In this document: positions 46,843 through 59,482 of the stretch, piece by piece
How positions within the stretch are numbered: position 1 is the stretch's first letter
Layout of the letters: every line of letters begins with the position of its first letter
NCBI RefSeq assembly: GCF_963675165.1
Contig: NC_087387.1
Span: forward strand, 4,118,990 to 4,182,989
DNA length: 64,000 bases
Reading direction: 5' to 3'
Source: Halichondria panicea
Taxonomy: Eukaryota; Porifera; Demospongiae; Suberitida; Halichondriidae
The notes under the pieces: model-generated
Databases searched by the model: none
What the model was told of the DNA's origin: nothing
What the model saw: the letters and a program-made list of their open reading frames with translations, nothing else
Translations under genes and position numbers: made by a program

Positions 46843-48887
46843 CTATTTATAGAACGTATATACGTAAATGATCATTACAGCATCATTTCAATGTGGTGGA
46901 ACCTCCATTAACGACCACCTCCGATAGACATGAATAATAATAAAAGAATAACGGAACATTATTTTTAGGAAAACACAATTATTTTGTTCCAACAGAAGTG
47001 CTGGGCATTGCCTATTTGTTTATCTGTGGTTTTATGGAGGTTCCTTTGTACATACACACTAATAGTTAGTAGGCACTGCAGTGTTGTTTGATGGTGAGCT
47101 GGTGCCTTTTAATCAAGAGAGTAAATAAAGCCAATTTTGCTCCAATCGCTATACACATACAAGCCAGCCATTTATAGCATTATAGCTTGTTTTCACGCTG
47201 TTTTGTGTTTTCCTCGGCCAATCCTAGCATATACACCGGTCAGGAACTCAGGTTTGGATTAAAACTACAAATACTTTTATCTTTTCAAGAACGGCCACCT
47301 CTCTATATACTCCGTATAGCCATAGATACACGAAAGAGAGGGACAGGCAACGCCCCACGTAATGCTAGGTAAATGCAGTGTGTGACGTCACACCTTCTGC
47401 ATGGTTGGAGACTTGTTGCGCTCAAAAAAGTACACACTGCTCGATCCTTATATCTGCTTATAGTTTTCTCGTAGGGGGCCTAAAAGCAAAGCGATCAGGC
47501 ATCATGCACATATATACACCCAACACTATAGCTACAACTGCTATGTTAGCTTTCTTCTTTCAGCTTGATTTGTGTGAAAAAACACCAAAATTGTAGGTGT
47601 ACCTATCTCTAAAATGATTTTATAATATAATAGGTTTCACAGAATTAATTATAACTGCATGGAACAAAGCGTATTTCCCAGCTCATAATGCAGTGAAGTA
47701 GTGGCAGCAACATGCATGGAATGTTTGTCCGAAGTCCAGTACCTCTCTTGCTCTTACTGTATATACGGTAATGTAGTTTGAAGTGCTCTAAGACACAGGT
47801 TATAGGTATTAGAAAGTGGAACACAAGTATTTTTCTCTGTCTTGTGTGATCGAAGATATGACATTTAAAGGATTTGGGACTAGACCTGTTATGGCTTGTA
47901 GAGAGCACTGACATCCCTTTTTGATATACTACCTCTCAACAAAGATCACCGCTCTATCGTAATAATACAATGCAGTGTTTATCAGTCTCTTAATGTTCAT
48001 GTTTTCTGATGCTCTGATGCTCTGTATCACTTCTTCGCTCTTTGCAGTGAGGCTAAGGGTCAGGAGGTTGTCAATGTTCAGTTTAGCAGTCATATTTAAT
48101 GTATTGAACAGGCATTAGTGTTGGGAGTGAGTGCTTTGAGCGAAGTATTGCAAATGTATAGTATAATACACTGCACGGTGCCATATTTTAAGCCTGAAGA
48201 CTCTTGCATAAGTCATTTTGGCTTCAAAACGATTGTCACACTTTTTTTCTGCTACAGCGGTGCAGACTGTCTGATACTCTTCTGATACACTAGGCAGGCC
48301 TTCATACAGAAAAAATTGACAGGGGGGGCGAACCGATTATCCATGAACGGCTGTCTAGGGGGGTCTGGGGGCATGCCCTCCTAGGAAATTTTTGTGTTGA
48401 GACTGTCGTATATCGCATCTGGTGCATTCTTAGAAACTGTGGTGTCAGTGTTAGGATTACTATGGTTTTATTAATACAAATAGTATTGTGAAATGTAATA
48501 AAAATGCAAAAATTTAATTAAACTACCTTAGTTTCAATTGCCTGCACTGAATGGTACTATGAGTTATCAGATAAAAGCCATAGCCTGAGCGATACAAGCC
48601 TTTCTAGCTCACTGAATGAAAGTAGCTCTTGAATCGCCCTCTGTACTGACTTATAGAAGAAATTGTGGACATATAGAACAGAGAGAGTAGACGAATAGCA
48701 GTTTAATTAAAGTAGCTTCGTAAAAAACTCATTATTGTAATAATTATTGTTGTTATGAATATTAAGGCAGAGCTCTTTGTTTGGTTGGTGTGACACAGGC
48801 AGTGTGTCATGGCCTATATTTTCAATACAAAATTTACAGGGGGGGGGGGGGGGCGAGCACCCTCTGTGTCCCCCCTCTATGAAGCCA
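46843..48887. other. Gene-poor, paralogous to 35,389-37,199 and beyond
   Basis: Carries extra sequence at about 48,005-48,255 and 48,540-48,710 that is absent from the first copy, and a G-run near 48,840. No gene seen. Confidence 0.5.
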
Positions 48888-50935
48888 TGCTAGGTATGAT
48901 AAAAAGCAAGCACACGCTATTTAGCCTTCAAACGGGTTGCTGGTTGTTACCGTTTTCTTGTCTGTTCCCTACGACATTTTAATTAAGCGCACTTATTTTA
49001 CTGGAAGTAGGCGCGTATTCCACAGAAAGTGGACGGCATTATTCTAGAGGAAGTGAAAAAAATTCACAGGAGGTCGCAAAAGATGGAATGAAATGCTTAG
49101 TGAAAGTGACAAGAAGATACAATAAAAAAAAAGGAAGCATCGAATTCACTTTAGCAGTCGTTTGACACTTTCTGTTGAGTTTTTCAAGGTTGAGGTTATT
49201 ATTGCCCCGGTGACTGCGCATGCAAATGATAACTTGCCTCTGGCTATTATACTAGGAGTACGCATGCCTGCACATGGTATGTTATGGACCTAATCGACAC
49301 TTGGGGGCAAGGGAGAGTCTCCCTGATTAACCGTTGTAACTATCTTGTATCGTTCATTTATTTTATCCCTTTTTCTCTGAGAGACTAATGTGCATGTAGG
49401 TCATAATACTTTGGTCTGCTTGTTGGTGTGGTATCGCCCCATGCCAAAGAAAATTAGCAGCTGGTAGATCCAATATGCAAAGCGTGATAGAAATTACACA
49501 AATTCCCTAATGCTTTGTGATTACCCCGAAAGTATTAGTTGTTTATCAAGTGAAGGTAAGGATTATGTGTGCATGAATGTGTGTACTCTCACAATTAGCC
49601 GAACTTACTGAAGAAGCACCGCGGCAAGCTACACAACATAAAGCTGCTAGATAATATTGCTAATGACACGCATGATAAACAATTTTGCATCTGGCTATTA
49701 ATCACAGGGAATTTTGAAGAGTGGAGAGTGGGAAATGATCGCTCATGATTTTTAAAGATAGAGCACATTCTTCATTTGAGACAAGAAAAAAAGACAAAAA
49801 AGTGATCGAGGCGCAAATGATTTCCGAGGCCACTACCGTTTTTCCAATCCCTCCCTATATGATACAACTAACCTAGCTGATTACATACCGTATAGCGGGT
49901 ATAATTATTTCGAGGGTATAAATTTTCACGGATGGACCTCTACAAAGGATTTCGCGGAGTTTATTTTCGTGGTGGTCTGAGTTCCAGCCTTTTGGCGTAT
50001 GCGCACATCAACATGCAGCTGTATACCTCCACACCGTTAGCCTCGAATCCAGGCCTAGCCTAATAGAATCGGTGAGGCACTATGTCCTCCACCTCTAGCA
50101 GAATGTTTGCTGTGCAGGCCATGGTCAGGGGATACCACCAGTACAAAACAATCTGGGCGTAGACTTAGAGCAAGCTAGCTGGCTATACCGGCGTCCTTGT
50201 CTCTTGATTTTTTTTTTCTTTCCTCTTATTGTCGATAGGTGTGGTCAATAATACTGAACACGCCTACTATTCAATAAGATACATTTTCGTGGGTATAAAT
50301 TTCGCGGTACAGGCTCAATCCGCGAACATTTATACCTTCGAAATAATTATACCCGCTATACGGTAGAAAAATAATCTACAGGAAGCGCACTTAAAGACGC
50401 AATGGGACAAGAAAACATTAAAATGTAAATAGTTTGTTCTTTCCATGCATGCATTGCTTTTTTCCGATTGGGCATGGGCGGGGGGGCCAGGAAGCATCGA
50501 ATTTAGAGCGATTTTCATTAAGCTAGATGTCGCTCAGACTTCCGTGTTTTGATGAGCTTCATCTGGGAAAAGCTTTGCTCTACCCCAATGCATTATAGCC
50601 TTTCAGGAATAAACAAATACTTATAGGGTATTGGAATTGTCGTAGCGTAGCCTCGAGCTACTATGTGTGTACCTCAGGGCCACCGTATTTATGGCAGTCT
50701 AGCCTGCACAAATCAAACATATAGATTACAAGATCTTGTACCAAACATGTCTGCATGGGAGAGGGAATTATATACCGTATAGCGGGTAATTTTCGTGGGG
50801 CAAAATATTCGTGGTTTTCGTGGTTAGAGGTCTGACCACGAATAAAGCGACATTGCCTACCTTTACCTGCAGTGCAAGCAGCTACCACGAAAATATTACC
50901 CACGAAATCTCTCAATATTCAAACTCATTGCTTAC
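48888..50935. other. Non-coding block, nearly identical to 37,867-39,899
   Basis: Includes the MITE at 49,886-50,365 and a partial one from 50,773. No gene seen. Confidence 0.6.
49886..50365. mobile_element. 480-bp MITE, paralog of 38,848-39,327
   Basis: Same tips and interior; differs by only a few bases. Confidence 0.85.
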
Positions 50936-51034
50936 TTTATTCTGACTGTTGACTTGAGCCCCCTCAGAAACCAGTAGTTCCACAATACTGAGATGGCCTT
51001 CTTGAGCAACTGCCATGAGAGGAGTGAAACCACC
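50936..51034 (-). CDS. Ankyrin repeat exon, 99 nt
   Basis: GGFTPLMAVAQEGHLSIVEL, ending VNSQNK. A single copy here corresponds to the pair at 39,900 and 41,024. Confidence 0.84.
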
Positions 51035-51417
51035 CTGAAAATGGAGTTTACCAAGATTATCACGGTCAGTATTCGGGTGTTCATACCATTATATATACCG
51101 TACCTTTGCAAAAATGCGCCCACCTAACTTTATATGAAGGTTTGGGGAGGGCATGGCCAAACTAGCTAGAGATAATAAACAAAACTATCGATATGAAAGC
51201 ACTGTGGGTGCTGATGCCTCGGTGGAGGTGCCGAAGCTGCTACTATACACACATTATAATAATTATCATGATGCATTAATTAATTTTGTTGCATGCGCAT
51301 GCAGGCAGAATCCAGAATCACAAGGAAACTCTAGGAGTGGGTAATAATCTACCATGATTAAAATTGTTGTTAAAAACGATTGATGCAAAAAGTTTATTGA
51401 TGACTGCATCATTCAAC

Positions 51418-51450
51418 AATAGCAACAATAGCAACAATAGCAACAATGCA
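51418..51450 (+). repeat. CAACAATAG microsatellite
   Basis: Short tandem CAACAATAG units just before a CAGTAGAACCTCGC element. The paralogs near 40,380 and 41,510 have a single unit. Confidence 0.7.
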
Positions 51451-51461
51451 CAATAGCTATA

Positions 51462-51832
51462 CAGTAGAACCTCGCTAATCCCGAATAGAGCGGGACCAGA
51501 CCCCATCCGAATACATGAAATTTCCGGATTAACAGATGTCATTAATTGATTTGTACATGTATTATGATATTAGAAGGGAAGCTGCTATAGCTAGAATAGT
51601 CTTTATCTCTCCAATACAGTGAGTCTTGTGAGCTCTCTCTTCGTTTTCTTTGCAGTGGCCATTGTCTTGAGCAGTTTATCAATAAAATTATTGCTGATTC
51701 AGCTAAGCAATTTACGTTGCGCATGCGCAGTAATCCATTCTACTGAGAGCCTCTCCTCTTTTTCAGTTTGCCACTTTGTCCGGATTTGCGAGGTTTCGGA
51801 TTAAAGGGGTCCGGATTAGCGAGGTTCTACTG
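51462..51832. mobile_element. CAGTAGAACCTCGC MITE (copy 3)
   Basis: Same family as 40,394-40,782; both tips and TA flanks present. Confidence 0.8.
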
Positions 51833-52937
51833 TATAGCGTTTTAGTGCAGAGCAGTAACACTCGTTGAACAAGTTTTGCTATACGCACTCTTCTGAAAAA
51901 GCTGCAATGGCATTCCAAGTACGCAAAACTAGGCATAACTCGAGAACGAAGCATTATTTTACAAATCTACGAATTAAATTCCATGACTAGAAGCCTATAG
52001 AAAATCTTACTTGCACTTCATTGATCCTTGAGCAGCTGTATAGCAGTCCACACAGACACACAAACACACTACTCGCTTGCGCATGCGCACCAAGGCATAA
52101 ATATGGATGATTCGATCGACATTGAATGTCTGATGTCTAACTAGCTTTCAGTTACTTCCTGGTTCTTCATCAGCACTCAGATTGGCACTAGAGCTTTAAA
52201 TTCTGAATTTCATTTCTTATTATTCATAATACAAAATTCGTAATGACCAGGAACATCGTTTGGTTCAGATTCGCTTATAATGGAGCTAGTTTTTAAGTTT
52301 ATTTATCAGATTACTATCTAATACTGTGTAGCGGGTAAATTTGGCGATTAAATTTGAGCAAATCAAGGTGACGGTCGCCGAAATAAAAAATACCCTGTTT
52401 TAGCTTGATAGTCAGTGCGTCTCAGTATTACGCACGAGATCAATAATGCCATGCAGCATGCCCATGCCCGAAACATAACAAGGCATTTATTATAGCCCCA
52501 GCTAATTTAACTAGAGCACTAAAGTGCTAACCCTCGGCTGCATGACATAAATAGATGTATACAAACCATGCAGAGGAGTGTTCAGTTACACACAATAAAG
52601 AAGCAACAAACTACAATTCTACTTTTAATAGAGACCGGTAAAGGATCACCTCAGCTGTAAATGTGTAGCTCTACCTTGAATAAAGATCGCGTGTAGAGCT
52701 AATTACAAAAAGACAGAGTAAAAGACACACTAAATCGACAATAACATTATCAAGCAGAGGCATCCGTGCATGCGTATTAATCATGGTGGTCCTTTCAACA
52801 TGCATGGGTGCTGACTTGCTAAAATCCATCTTTTAAATTGCCCGAGGATTGCCCGAGGGAAAAAAACTTAATATTCTCAAAATTTCTGACAATGTAATCG
52901 TTGAACTGCAATGCACGCACTAACAAAGTATACTCAC

Positions 52938-53036
52938 TTTATTTTGACTGTTGAGTTGAGCTCCCTTAGAAACAAGTAGTTCCACAACACTGAGATGGCC
53001 TTCTTGAGAAGCTATCATGAGAGGAGTGAAACCATC
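52938..53036 (-). CDS. Ankyrin repeat exon, 99 nt
   Basis: DGFTPLMIASQEGHLSVVEL, ending LNSQNK. GTGAGT donor. This exon is deleted from the related segment at about 63.0 kb. Confidence 0.85.
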
Positions 53037-53375
53037 CTGAAAAAAGGACGTAAAATATAGATGAAAAGATTGCCAATGTCTATGATTAATTGCTGTGCAT
53101 GGCTCTCATGAAACAGTGCAGCCTTGCAGCTCTTTCCCTACTTTTGCAGCTAGTGTTCTAGTGCAGAGCTAACTATACGAAGCAACACTATGGACAACTT
53201 TTGCAACGCACCATTGCGCACGAGGCATAATTTAATTTATCAGTACCAAACTTTCTGGCCGTACATCTACTATTATATTATTATGTATTATGTGCTGAAC
53301 ATGATGTATAGAATGATAAAGATAATCATGTTCACATTTTAACTGCAAGTCTATTGTAGCAAAATTTACGAAGTA

Positions 53376-53771
53376 CAGTAGAACCTCGCTAATCTGGACC
53401 CCTTTAATCCGAAACCTCGCAAATCCAGACAAAATGCAAACTGAAAAAGAGGAGGGGCTGTCAGTAGAATAGACTACTGCGCATGCGCAATATGGATTGC
53501 TTTGCTGAATCAGCAATAATTTTTATTAATAAACTGCTCAAGACAATGGCCACTGCAAAGAAAACAAAGAAAGAGCTCACAAGACTCGGAGAGATAAAAG
53601 ACCATTCTAGCTAGCAGCTTCCCTTCTGGCCACAGTAATATCATAATACATGTATAAAAGTGTCTTCGTTAATGATATTTATAATCAATTAATGACATCC
53701 ATTAATCCGGAAATTTCATGTATTCAGATGGGGTCTGGTCCGGCTCTATTCGGATTAGCGAGGTTCTACTG
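53376..53771. mobile_element. CAGTAGAACCTCGC MITE (copy 4, opposite orientation)
   Basis: CAGTAGAACCTCGCTAATCT at the left; CGGATTAGCGAGGTTCTACTG-type end at the right, TA on both sides. The interior is the reverse complement of copies 1-3. Confidence 0.8.
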
Positions 53772-55178
53772 TACCCGTAATACGACCAATCACCACTCAC
53801 ACTGTAACGTTTGACACCCAACTTAAAATAAGATCAAGACAATAGTGCATGAGAGAATATACGAACATGCAACCAGAAAACATGTGGAAAATATAGAAGT
53901 TCATAATCTAATTCAGAGGGCACAATCTCCTACTGGAAGAGGAACGCCTTCGTTACCAAAAAGAAGATTTCCCACCAACACAAGATAACCAAATAACTAT
54001 CAACTCCCTATTTAGCCGAAAGAGGTACCATGCATAGTAGAACAAAACGAGGAGAGGAGGAAAAGCTAGAACACGTGCACAACTGCCACACATGAAAATC
54101 AATACTATATACACACGGCCCAAGTCCATCATATAATTATATACTGCTCATGCCCGAAACATAATGAGACGTTTATTATAGCACCAGCTAATTAACTAGA
54201 GCACTTTAAAGTGCTAATCCTCGGCTGTTGCATGACATGAATAAATAGATGTATACAAACCATGCAGAGGAGTGTTCAGTTAAAAACAATAAAGAAGCAA
54301 CAAACTACAATTCTACTTTTAATAGAGACCGGTAAAGGATGCAAATGTCTAGCTCTACTCGAATAAAGGTGGCGTGCGGGTAGAGCTAGCTAGTTCAAGC
54401 TCTTAACTTTTGCTCGCTTTTGTACGACCACCTGCCACTATTAAAGTAATAATAACTTATTGTGTGGAGGCTATCCATGCTGTAAACGCAGTGCTATATG
54501 GCAGCCAGGTGAGCAGGCTCATGAGCCACCAACCAACAAACCGACGGACTGCTAATATACACATGGCCAGGTAGTTTGTCATCAAAAGTTCGACACAAAC
54601 TCAAACTCTGCCATGAGAAAGTCACTTCTACCTAGCTAGCTGCTACCATGCATGGTAGTAGAATAGACTACTGCAAATCCACGAATTAAAATCCAAGAAA
54701 ACATGACTAGAAGCCTATAGAAACTCTTACTTGCACTTTATTGATTCTTGAGCAGCTGTAGCAGTCTACACACACAGACAGACACACACACAGACACACA
54801 CACAAACACACTACCGTATACCTCGCTTGCGCATGTGCACCGAGGCATAATAACAACACTATCCAATGACCTGATTTTATGACGCTGGTCTTATTAGAGA
54901 AGCCAGTATGCGTGTACCTACATGTACACTCTAAATGACTTTTGTTGCCAGCAACTTAAATCGAAGTGAAGATACGTATGTCTCTAAAGCCGGAAGAGGA
55001 GAATCCAGACAAGAAGTAGCGGAGCCATTTACACTTGAATAACATCTACATTTCATGTGTAAAAGAAAATAGTGGGTGTGGTCAAGTCAGAGTATCACTT
55101 AAATGATGAATAGTTAAGTACGACACATGAGATATCTTCCTCAGCGATCTGTACAAGAAGATTTATGAAGCATATATA
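53772..55178. other. Gene-poor, related to 63,316-64,000
   Basis: Holds a repeat family with CTCGGCTG, ACAAACCATGCAGAGGAGTG and GAATAAAGGTCGCGT (also at about 52,500, 57,060, 59,520, 62,660, 63,720) and a CA-rich microsatellite near 54,770. No gene seen. Confidence 0.5.
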
Positions 55179-55527
55179 CAGTAGACTCTCGTTAATCCAG
55201 TCACTCTATAGGGACAGTGCAGTTTGGCTAGAATAGCGAGGTGGCTGTATTTCAGAAAATAGCCGCGGCTAAAAACCGACCGTACCTCGAATCTAATGAC
55301 TAATTTTGCAGTTCTGTCTCGATAATAACGAATCATTCTGCTCTCTATTTAAACGTAATCCAATTTTATCTGCCAAACCACACTCAAAACGTCATATCTG
55401 GCCGTAATAAACGTATAAATAAAATTACATTGTAAACCTAGTTTGGGGCAGCCAGTACTGGCCTCAGTATATAGAATAGCGAGTGGCCGTATTATTTCAG
55501 AGAACCGGAATAGCGAGAGTCTACTGT
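55179..55527. mobile_element. MITE, CAGTAGACTCTCG ends
   Basis: CAGTAGACTCTCGTTAATCC at the left and AATAGCGAGAGTCTACTG at the right. Same family as 13,796-14,212. Confidence 0.78.
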
Positions 55528-55784
55528 ACAAGCATTGATCCGCTAGACTACCTAAGAACAGTCAATGCACTGAGCTAAAGCATTATTTTTTCACAGTGTA
55601 GGGCTGTTGATACATAGAGTGATTCTCATCATTATCTAGTCGTCACAGCCATTCAGAGCTTCATGATGTTCGTTAATCTATAGCTAGAACTACAGTAATA
55701 ATTATAGCACATGCAGTAATGTAATTACAAAATGGAGCTCACAAGGGTTCAAAAACAAATAAAGGACGTGTATGGAGCACTTAC

Positions 55785-55883
55785 TTGATTTTGTCCATTA
55801 ACATCTGCTCCACTGTCAATGAGTTGCTGCACTATCTTGATATGTCCTTTACCACTAGCCCAGAGGAGAGCAGTAGCACCTTC
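55785..55883 (-). CDS. Ankyrin repeat exon, 99 nt
   Basis: EGATALLWASGKGHIKIVQQ, ending GADVNGQNQ. GTAAGT donor. Confidence 0.86.
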
Positions 55884-56094
55884 CTGTTAACCAGTGCAGT
55901 GTATTAGTAATATATAGTTGGCAATTATACAGAGGGACAGAGTGAACGATACACAATTAACATAATTATGCAAATCGGCAAAAGAATTGGACGTTTACGA
56001 TTACATTGCAAATAAAATAAAAGTCTATGTATAACCATGGAGGTCAATTGCTCTTGGGGATAATATTTTACATTTACTCACAATAATTTATACC

Positions 56095-56410
56095 GGGTCT
56101 GTATCATAGCAACTGGGTGTGATTTAATTACCATAAACTCTGCATTCCTCATGAACTCTCTTGCCTTGAGGGTGTACTTTATACTAGATCTACTCATGCA
56201 GCCAAAAAGAAGCTAGAAACTTGTTGGCAAGGGCATGACAGATGGGTGGGGCTCCTTAAACACCAGGAAGGCTGAAAAATGGGTGGGGCTCACTGCTTGG
56301 ACATTGACAAGTTGGTACCTAGTAGAGCTATAAGCTTAGCACTGGCTACAAGCTATACGCACAAGCTTGCCGTTTCTTTTCAATACTTTTGAGACAAGGT
56401 GAGGTAGCTT
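56095..56410 (+). repeat. Dispersed repeat, inverted copy at 61,060-61,380
   Basis: Shared blocks: AAAAAGAAGCTAGAAACTTG, GGGTGGGGCTCACTGCTTGG and AGACAAGGTGAGGTAGCTTAGG (20-base parts cited). No coding capacity seen. Confidence 0.65.
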
Positions 56411-56916
56411 AGGTAGGCCTAGAGATGTAGATAAAATACCTTCCATGCAGAGGGGGATACAAAGAGATACAGCTTGTAAAACTTCATACGGAAGACAATA
56501 CAACTCAAGTGGAATCACAGAGCTTATAATTACCACCATATTTGGAAGAAAACTAAAGTGCAGACAATGCAATCACCACAGCACCAGGCAGTGATATATC
56601 CTATTCTTCTGTTGTCCCACGTAATTATGGTAAACATGGGACACAATGAGCAATTTAATACACATGTGATTCTAGCTGACTAAACTGGAAATCATCTGGA
56701 ATAAATTTGCTCTCATGCATTGGCCCTGAATGGTGATTCCTAGAGTGGTATATATAATGGATCATCCAAGCAACCCAATATCACTTCCTTTCATTGGTTG
56801 GCTTGCCTTCTGGGCGGGGACGAAAAGGTGGTGTTGGAAAAAGAAATAGAAAACGATTAGATAAGAAACACCCGAGTTGCACTTTGAAGATCAGCTCTTA
56901 GAGCGCTTGTTAAAGT

Positions 56917-57018
56917 GGACAAAGTCAAATTGTCAGATGCTCCACTGACAATGAGTTTCTATCTTGAGAAGGCCTTTACGCATGGAAGTATAATAAAAGG
57001 GAGCAGTAATACAACCCC
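56917..57018 (-). pseudogene. Degenerate ankyrin exon
   Basis: Alignable to the EGATAL type (GCITAPFYYTSMRKGLLKIE), but consensus residues are lost and a deletion shifts the frame. Twin at 59,376-59,482. Confidence 0.6.
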
Positions 57019-57642
57019 TAAATAGTGGGCGTGTGCTACGTATGACTCAGTTCTGAACTAGAGCACTGAAGTGCTAACCCTCGGCTGTTGACACGAATAA
57101 ATAAAACCAGAGGAGTGTTTAGTTATAAGCAACAAACTACAATTCTACTTTTGATAGAGATCTACCTCGACAGGGTTTCATCTAGGTTTGGGGGGGGGGA
57201 AGTTCACCCCCCCCCCTGCTCAAGTACCCTCGTGAAAATAGGCCCATCTTGAATAAACTTGATTTGATTATACGCCCACCCAGAATGAAGAGTGTGCATG
57301 CGCAGTTATAATGCAGTACATGTTCGCGGTACACGCTTAATCCGCGAAAACCACGAACATTTATACCCTTAAAATTTACCCGCTATACGGTATACTCATG
57401 CATTCATTGTTGCTGTCAATGAAATATCACACTAATATATACTATATTATTATTATATAATATGAAAATACAATTTAAGGATTGTTATAGAGCTAAGTGT
57501 AAGCCTCGATTTGGAGCCGCAGGTGGGCGCATATTTGAGTGAAACTCACTGCTAGCGATTTAACGTAAGTCTAAACTTTTTGCAGAAAAGGGTGGGCGTA
57601 TTTTCGCGAGGGTACGGTACCTATACACTCTAAATGACTTAC

Positions 57643-57680
57643 ATTGTTCTGACTGTTCACTTGAGCCCCCACAGAAACCA
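57643..57680 (-). pseudogene. Truncated ankyrin exon (3' part only)
   Basis: VSVGAQVNSQNN and a GTAAGT donor remain. The first two thirds are replaced by unrelated sequence. Confidence 0.7.
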
Positions 57681-58732
57681 TGTGGGGATGAGCGCGCATG
57701 CGCATTGCATCCACAGGAATAATTAAAGGGTGTGTCCAAAGAGATCAAGTTCACAATGGCTACTATAGCTAGCAGTTTAACAGATCTTTTCTGACTTTTG
57801 TAGCTAACAAAAAGCTAGCGTTTTAATGCAAGGCATGTGTTGAATAGAAAGTTTGCACCAACAGATGATGCTATGAAAGATTCTGAAGAGACTGCAACAG
57901 CCTTCAATGTGAGTCAAACTAGCCATAACTCGAGAAAGAAGCTTTAGTTGCTAATCCACGAATCAAAATCCAAGAGAACGTGCATGGCTAGAAGCCTATA
58001 GAAGCTGTTGGTTTTCGTCGCATTGCAACCGTTGAGCAGTTACAGCTGGAATACACACACATACGCAGACACACACACAGTCAGCTTTACTGTATCCCTC
58101 GTGCGGCTACGCCTCAAGGCATAATTAATTATTATTAGCCAGTTTAAACGTTATTTTGCAGGGGGGGGGGGGGGGTCAAATTTATTTTTGTCAATTTTGC
58201 TCAGAAGCAGAGATAAGTCTCAATGCCCCCGAGAACAAGCCGCTCATGATATCGAGTCTAGCACAAGAGCAAGACTTTGATTGTATCTCTGCTTTAGAGC
58301 AAAATTGGTGAAAATATAATTTAATCCCCAGGAACCACAGGGAAACTCAAAGAGTGGGATATGATTGACCATCCCCTCAGCTAAACAGCTAAGATGCTTT
58401 ATTCACTGTAAAAAGAATGTGTACAAAAAGTTAAGGGAGTATGGAATTCCTTCTAAGTAACAAACGAGTTTTTGGCTGACATAATTATTATGCCTCGAGG
58501 CGTAGCCGCAAGAGGGATACGGTAAAGCTGACTGCAGCGTGTGACAAATAGTTTGTACATAATTGTGTACATTAATTATAGGCACCGAAAAAATCATGTC
58601 TATATAGTATGAAAAAAGGATAGCTATAATTATAAATGGTTTGTATACTTATTCAGCCCCAAAGCGATACCGTAACGATGTACACAAATACATTTAAGAG
58701 CCCTACATACATTGCACAAACCAATTGCTCAC

Positions 58733-58831
58733 TTTATTCTGGCTGTTGACTTGAGCCCTCACAGAAACCAGTAGTTCCACAACACTGAGATGGCCTTCTA
58801 GAGCAGCTGCCATGAGAGGAGTGAAACCATC
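58733..58831 (-). CDS. Ankyrin repeat exon, 99 nt
   Basis: DGFTPLMAAALEGHLSVVEL, ending VNSQNK. GTGAGC donor. Confidence 0.85.
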
Positions 58832-58894
58832 CTGTGAGAAAAGAATATCACGGACAGTGTTTCACTATAATTATGGTACATGATATGAACCCAC

Positions 58895-58993
58895 CGTGTT
58901 TGGTAGGTCAACAATGGCTCCAGCAGTGATCAAATGGTGAGCGACATCTTTGTGTCCTTTGAAGCTGGCTGCCCAGAGAGCAGTCCGTCCATC
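58895..58993 (-). CDS. Ankyrin repeat exon, 99 nt
   Basis: DGRTALWAASFKGHKDVAHH, ending IVDLPNT. It is the most 5' full ankyrin exon of the window; only 63 nt of intron separates it from the next. Confidence 0.86.
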
Positions 58994-59375
58994 CTATTAA
59001 TAATTATAGTACTAGTTAACAATCACACATACCGTACATGTATAAGAGAGCGAATATTTCGAGGCGCTTAATTTCTGCTATGTTCGAGGGATAGCAATCC
59101 TCCACGAAAATTAGGTCCACGAAATACTGACAGACGCGACATCTTTGCATGACCAAAATAGCGTGAATTTACGCTTTTGGAGACACTTTCACACAAAAAC
59201 CCCGGAAAAAATCGTGCTGCATGGTATAATTATCATCCACACAAAAGTAAGCAACACAGTCATGCATAATTATGCAGCGTGTGACAATAGCTATTTGCAG
59301 GCACTGCAGTATTGTCTAATGGTGAACATAATTATGACACATACTGAATTTGAACACAGGTATAGAGCGCTTGTT

Positions 59376-59482
59376 AAAGTGGACAAAGTCAAATTGTCAG
59401 ATGCTCCACTGACAATGAGTTTCTATCTTGAGAAGGCCTTTACACATGGAAGTATAATAATAGGGAGCAGTAATACAACCCC
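59376..59482 (-). pseudogene. Degenerate ankyrin exon
   Basis: Same decayed EGATAL-type sequence as 56,917-57,018, with the same deletion, so the pair was duplicated after decay. Confidence 0.6.

Larger units (their letters stand above)
30801..58993 (-). other. Ankyrin exon field (one or more ankyrin-repeat genes)
   Basis: Nineteen full-size and three broken ankyrin exons on the minus strand, listed singly below. Full ones (30,801 excepted) are 99 nt, begin at a codon boundary after AG and end at a codon boundary before GT. Any subset therefore splices in frame to give uninterrupted 33-residue repeats, and whole-exon duplication or loss leaves the frame intact. Four sequence types recur: DGFTPL, DGETAL, EGATAL and NGTTPL. 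Ankyrin repeats are protein-binding solenoids; the partner is unknown here. No start exon, signal peptide or other domain was found, so gene boundaries are unresolved. Confidence 0.6.
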
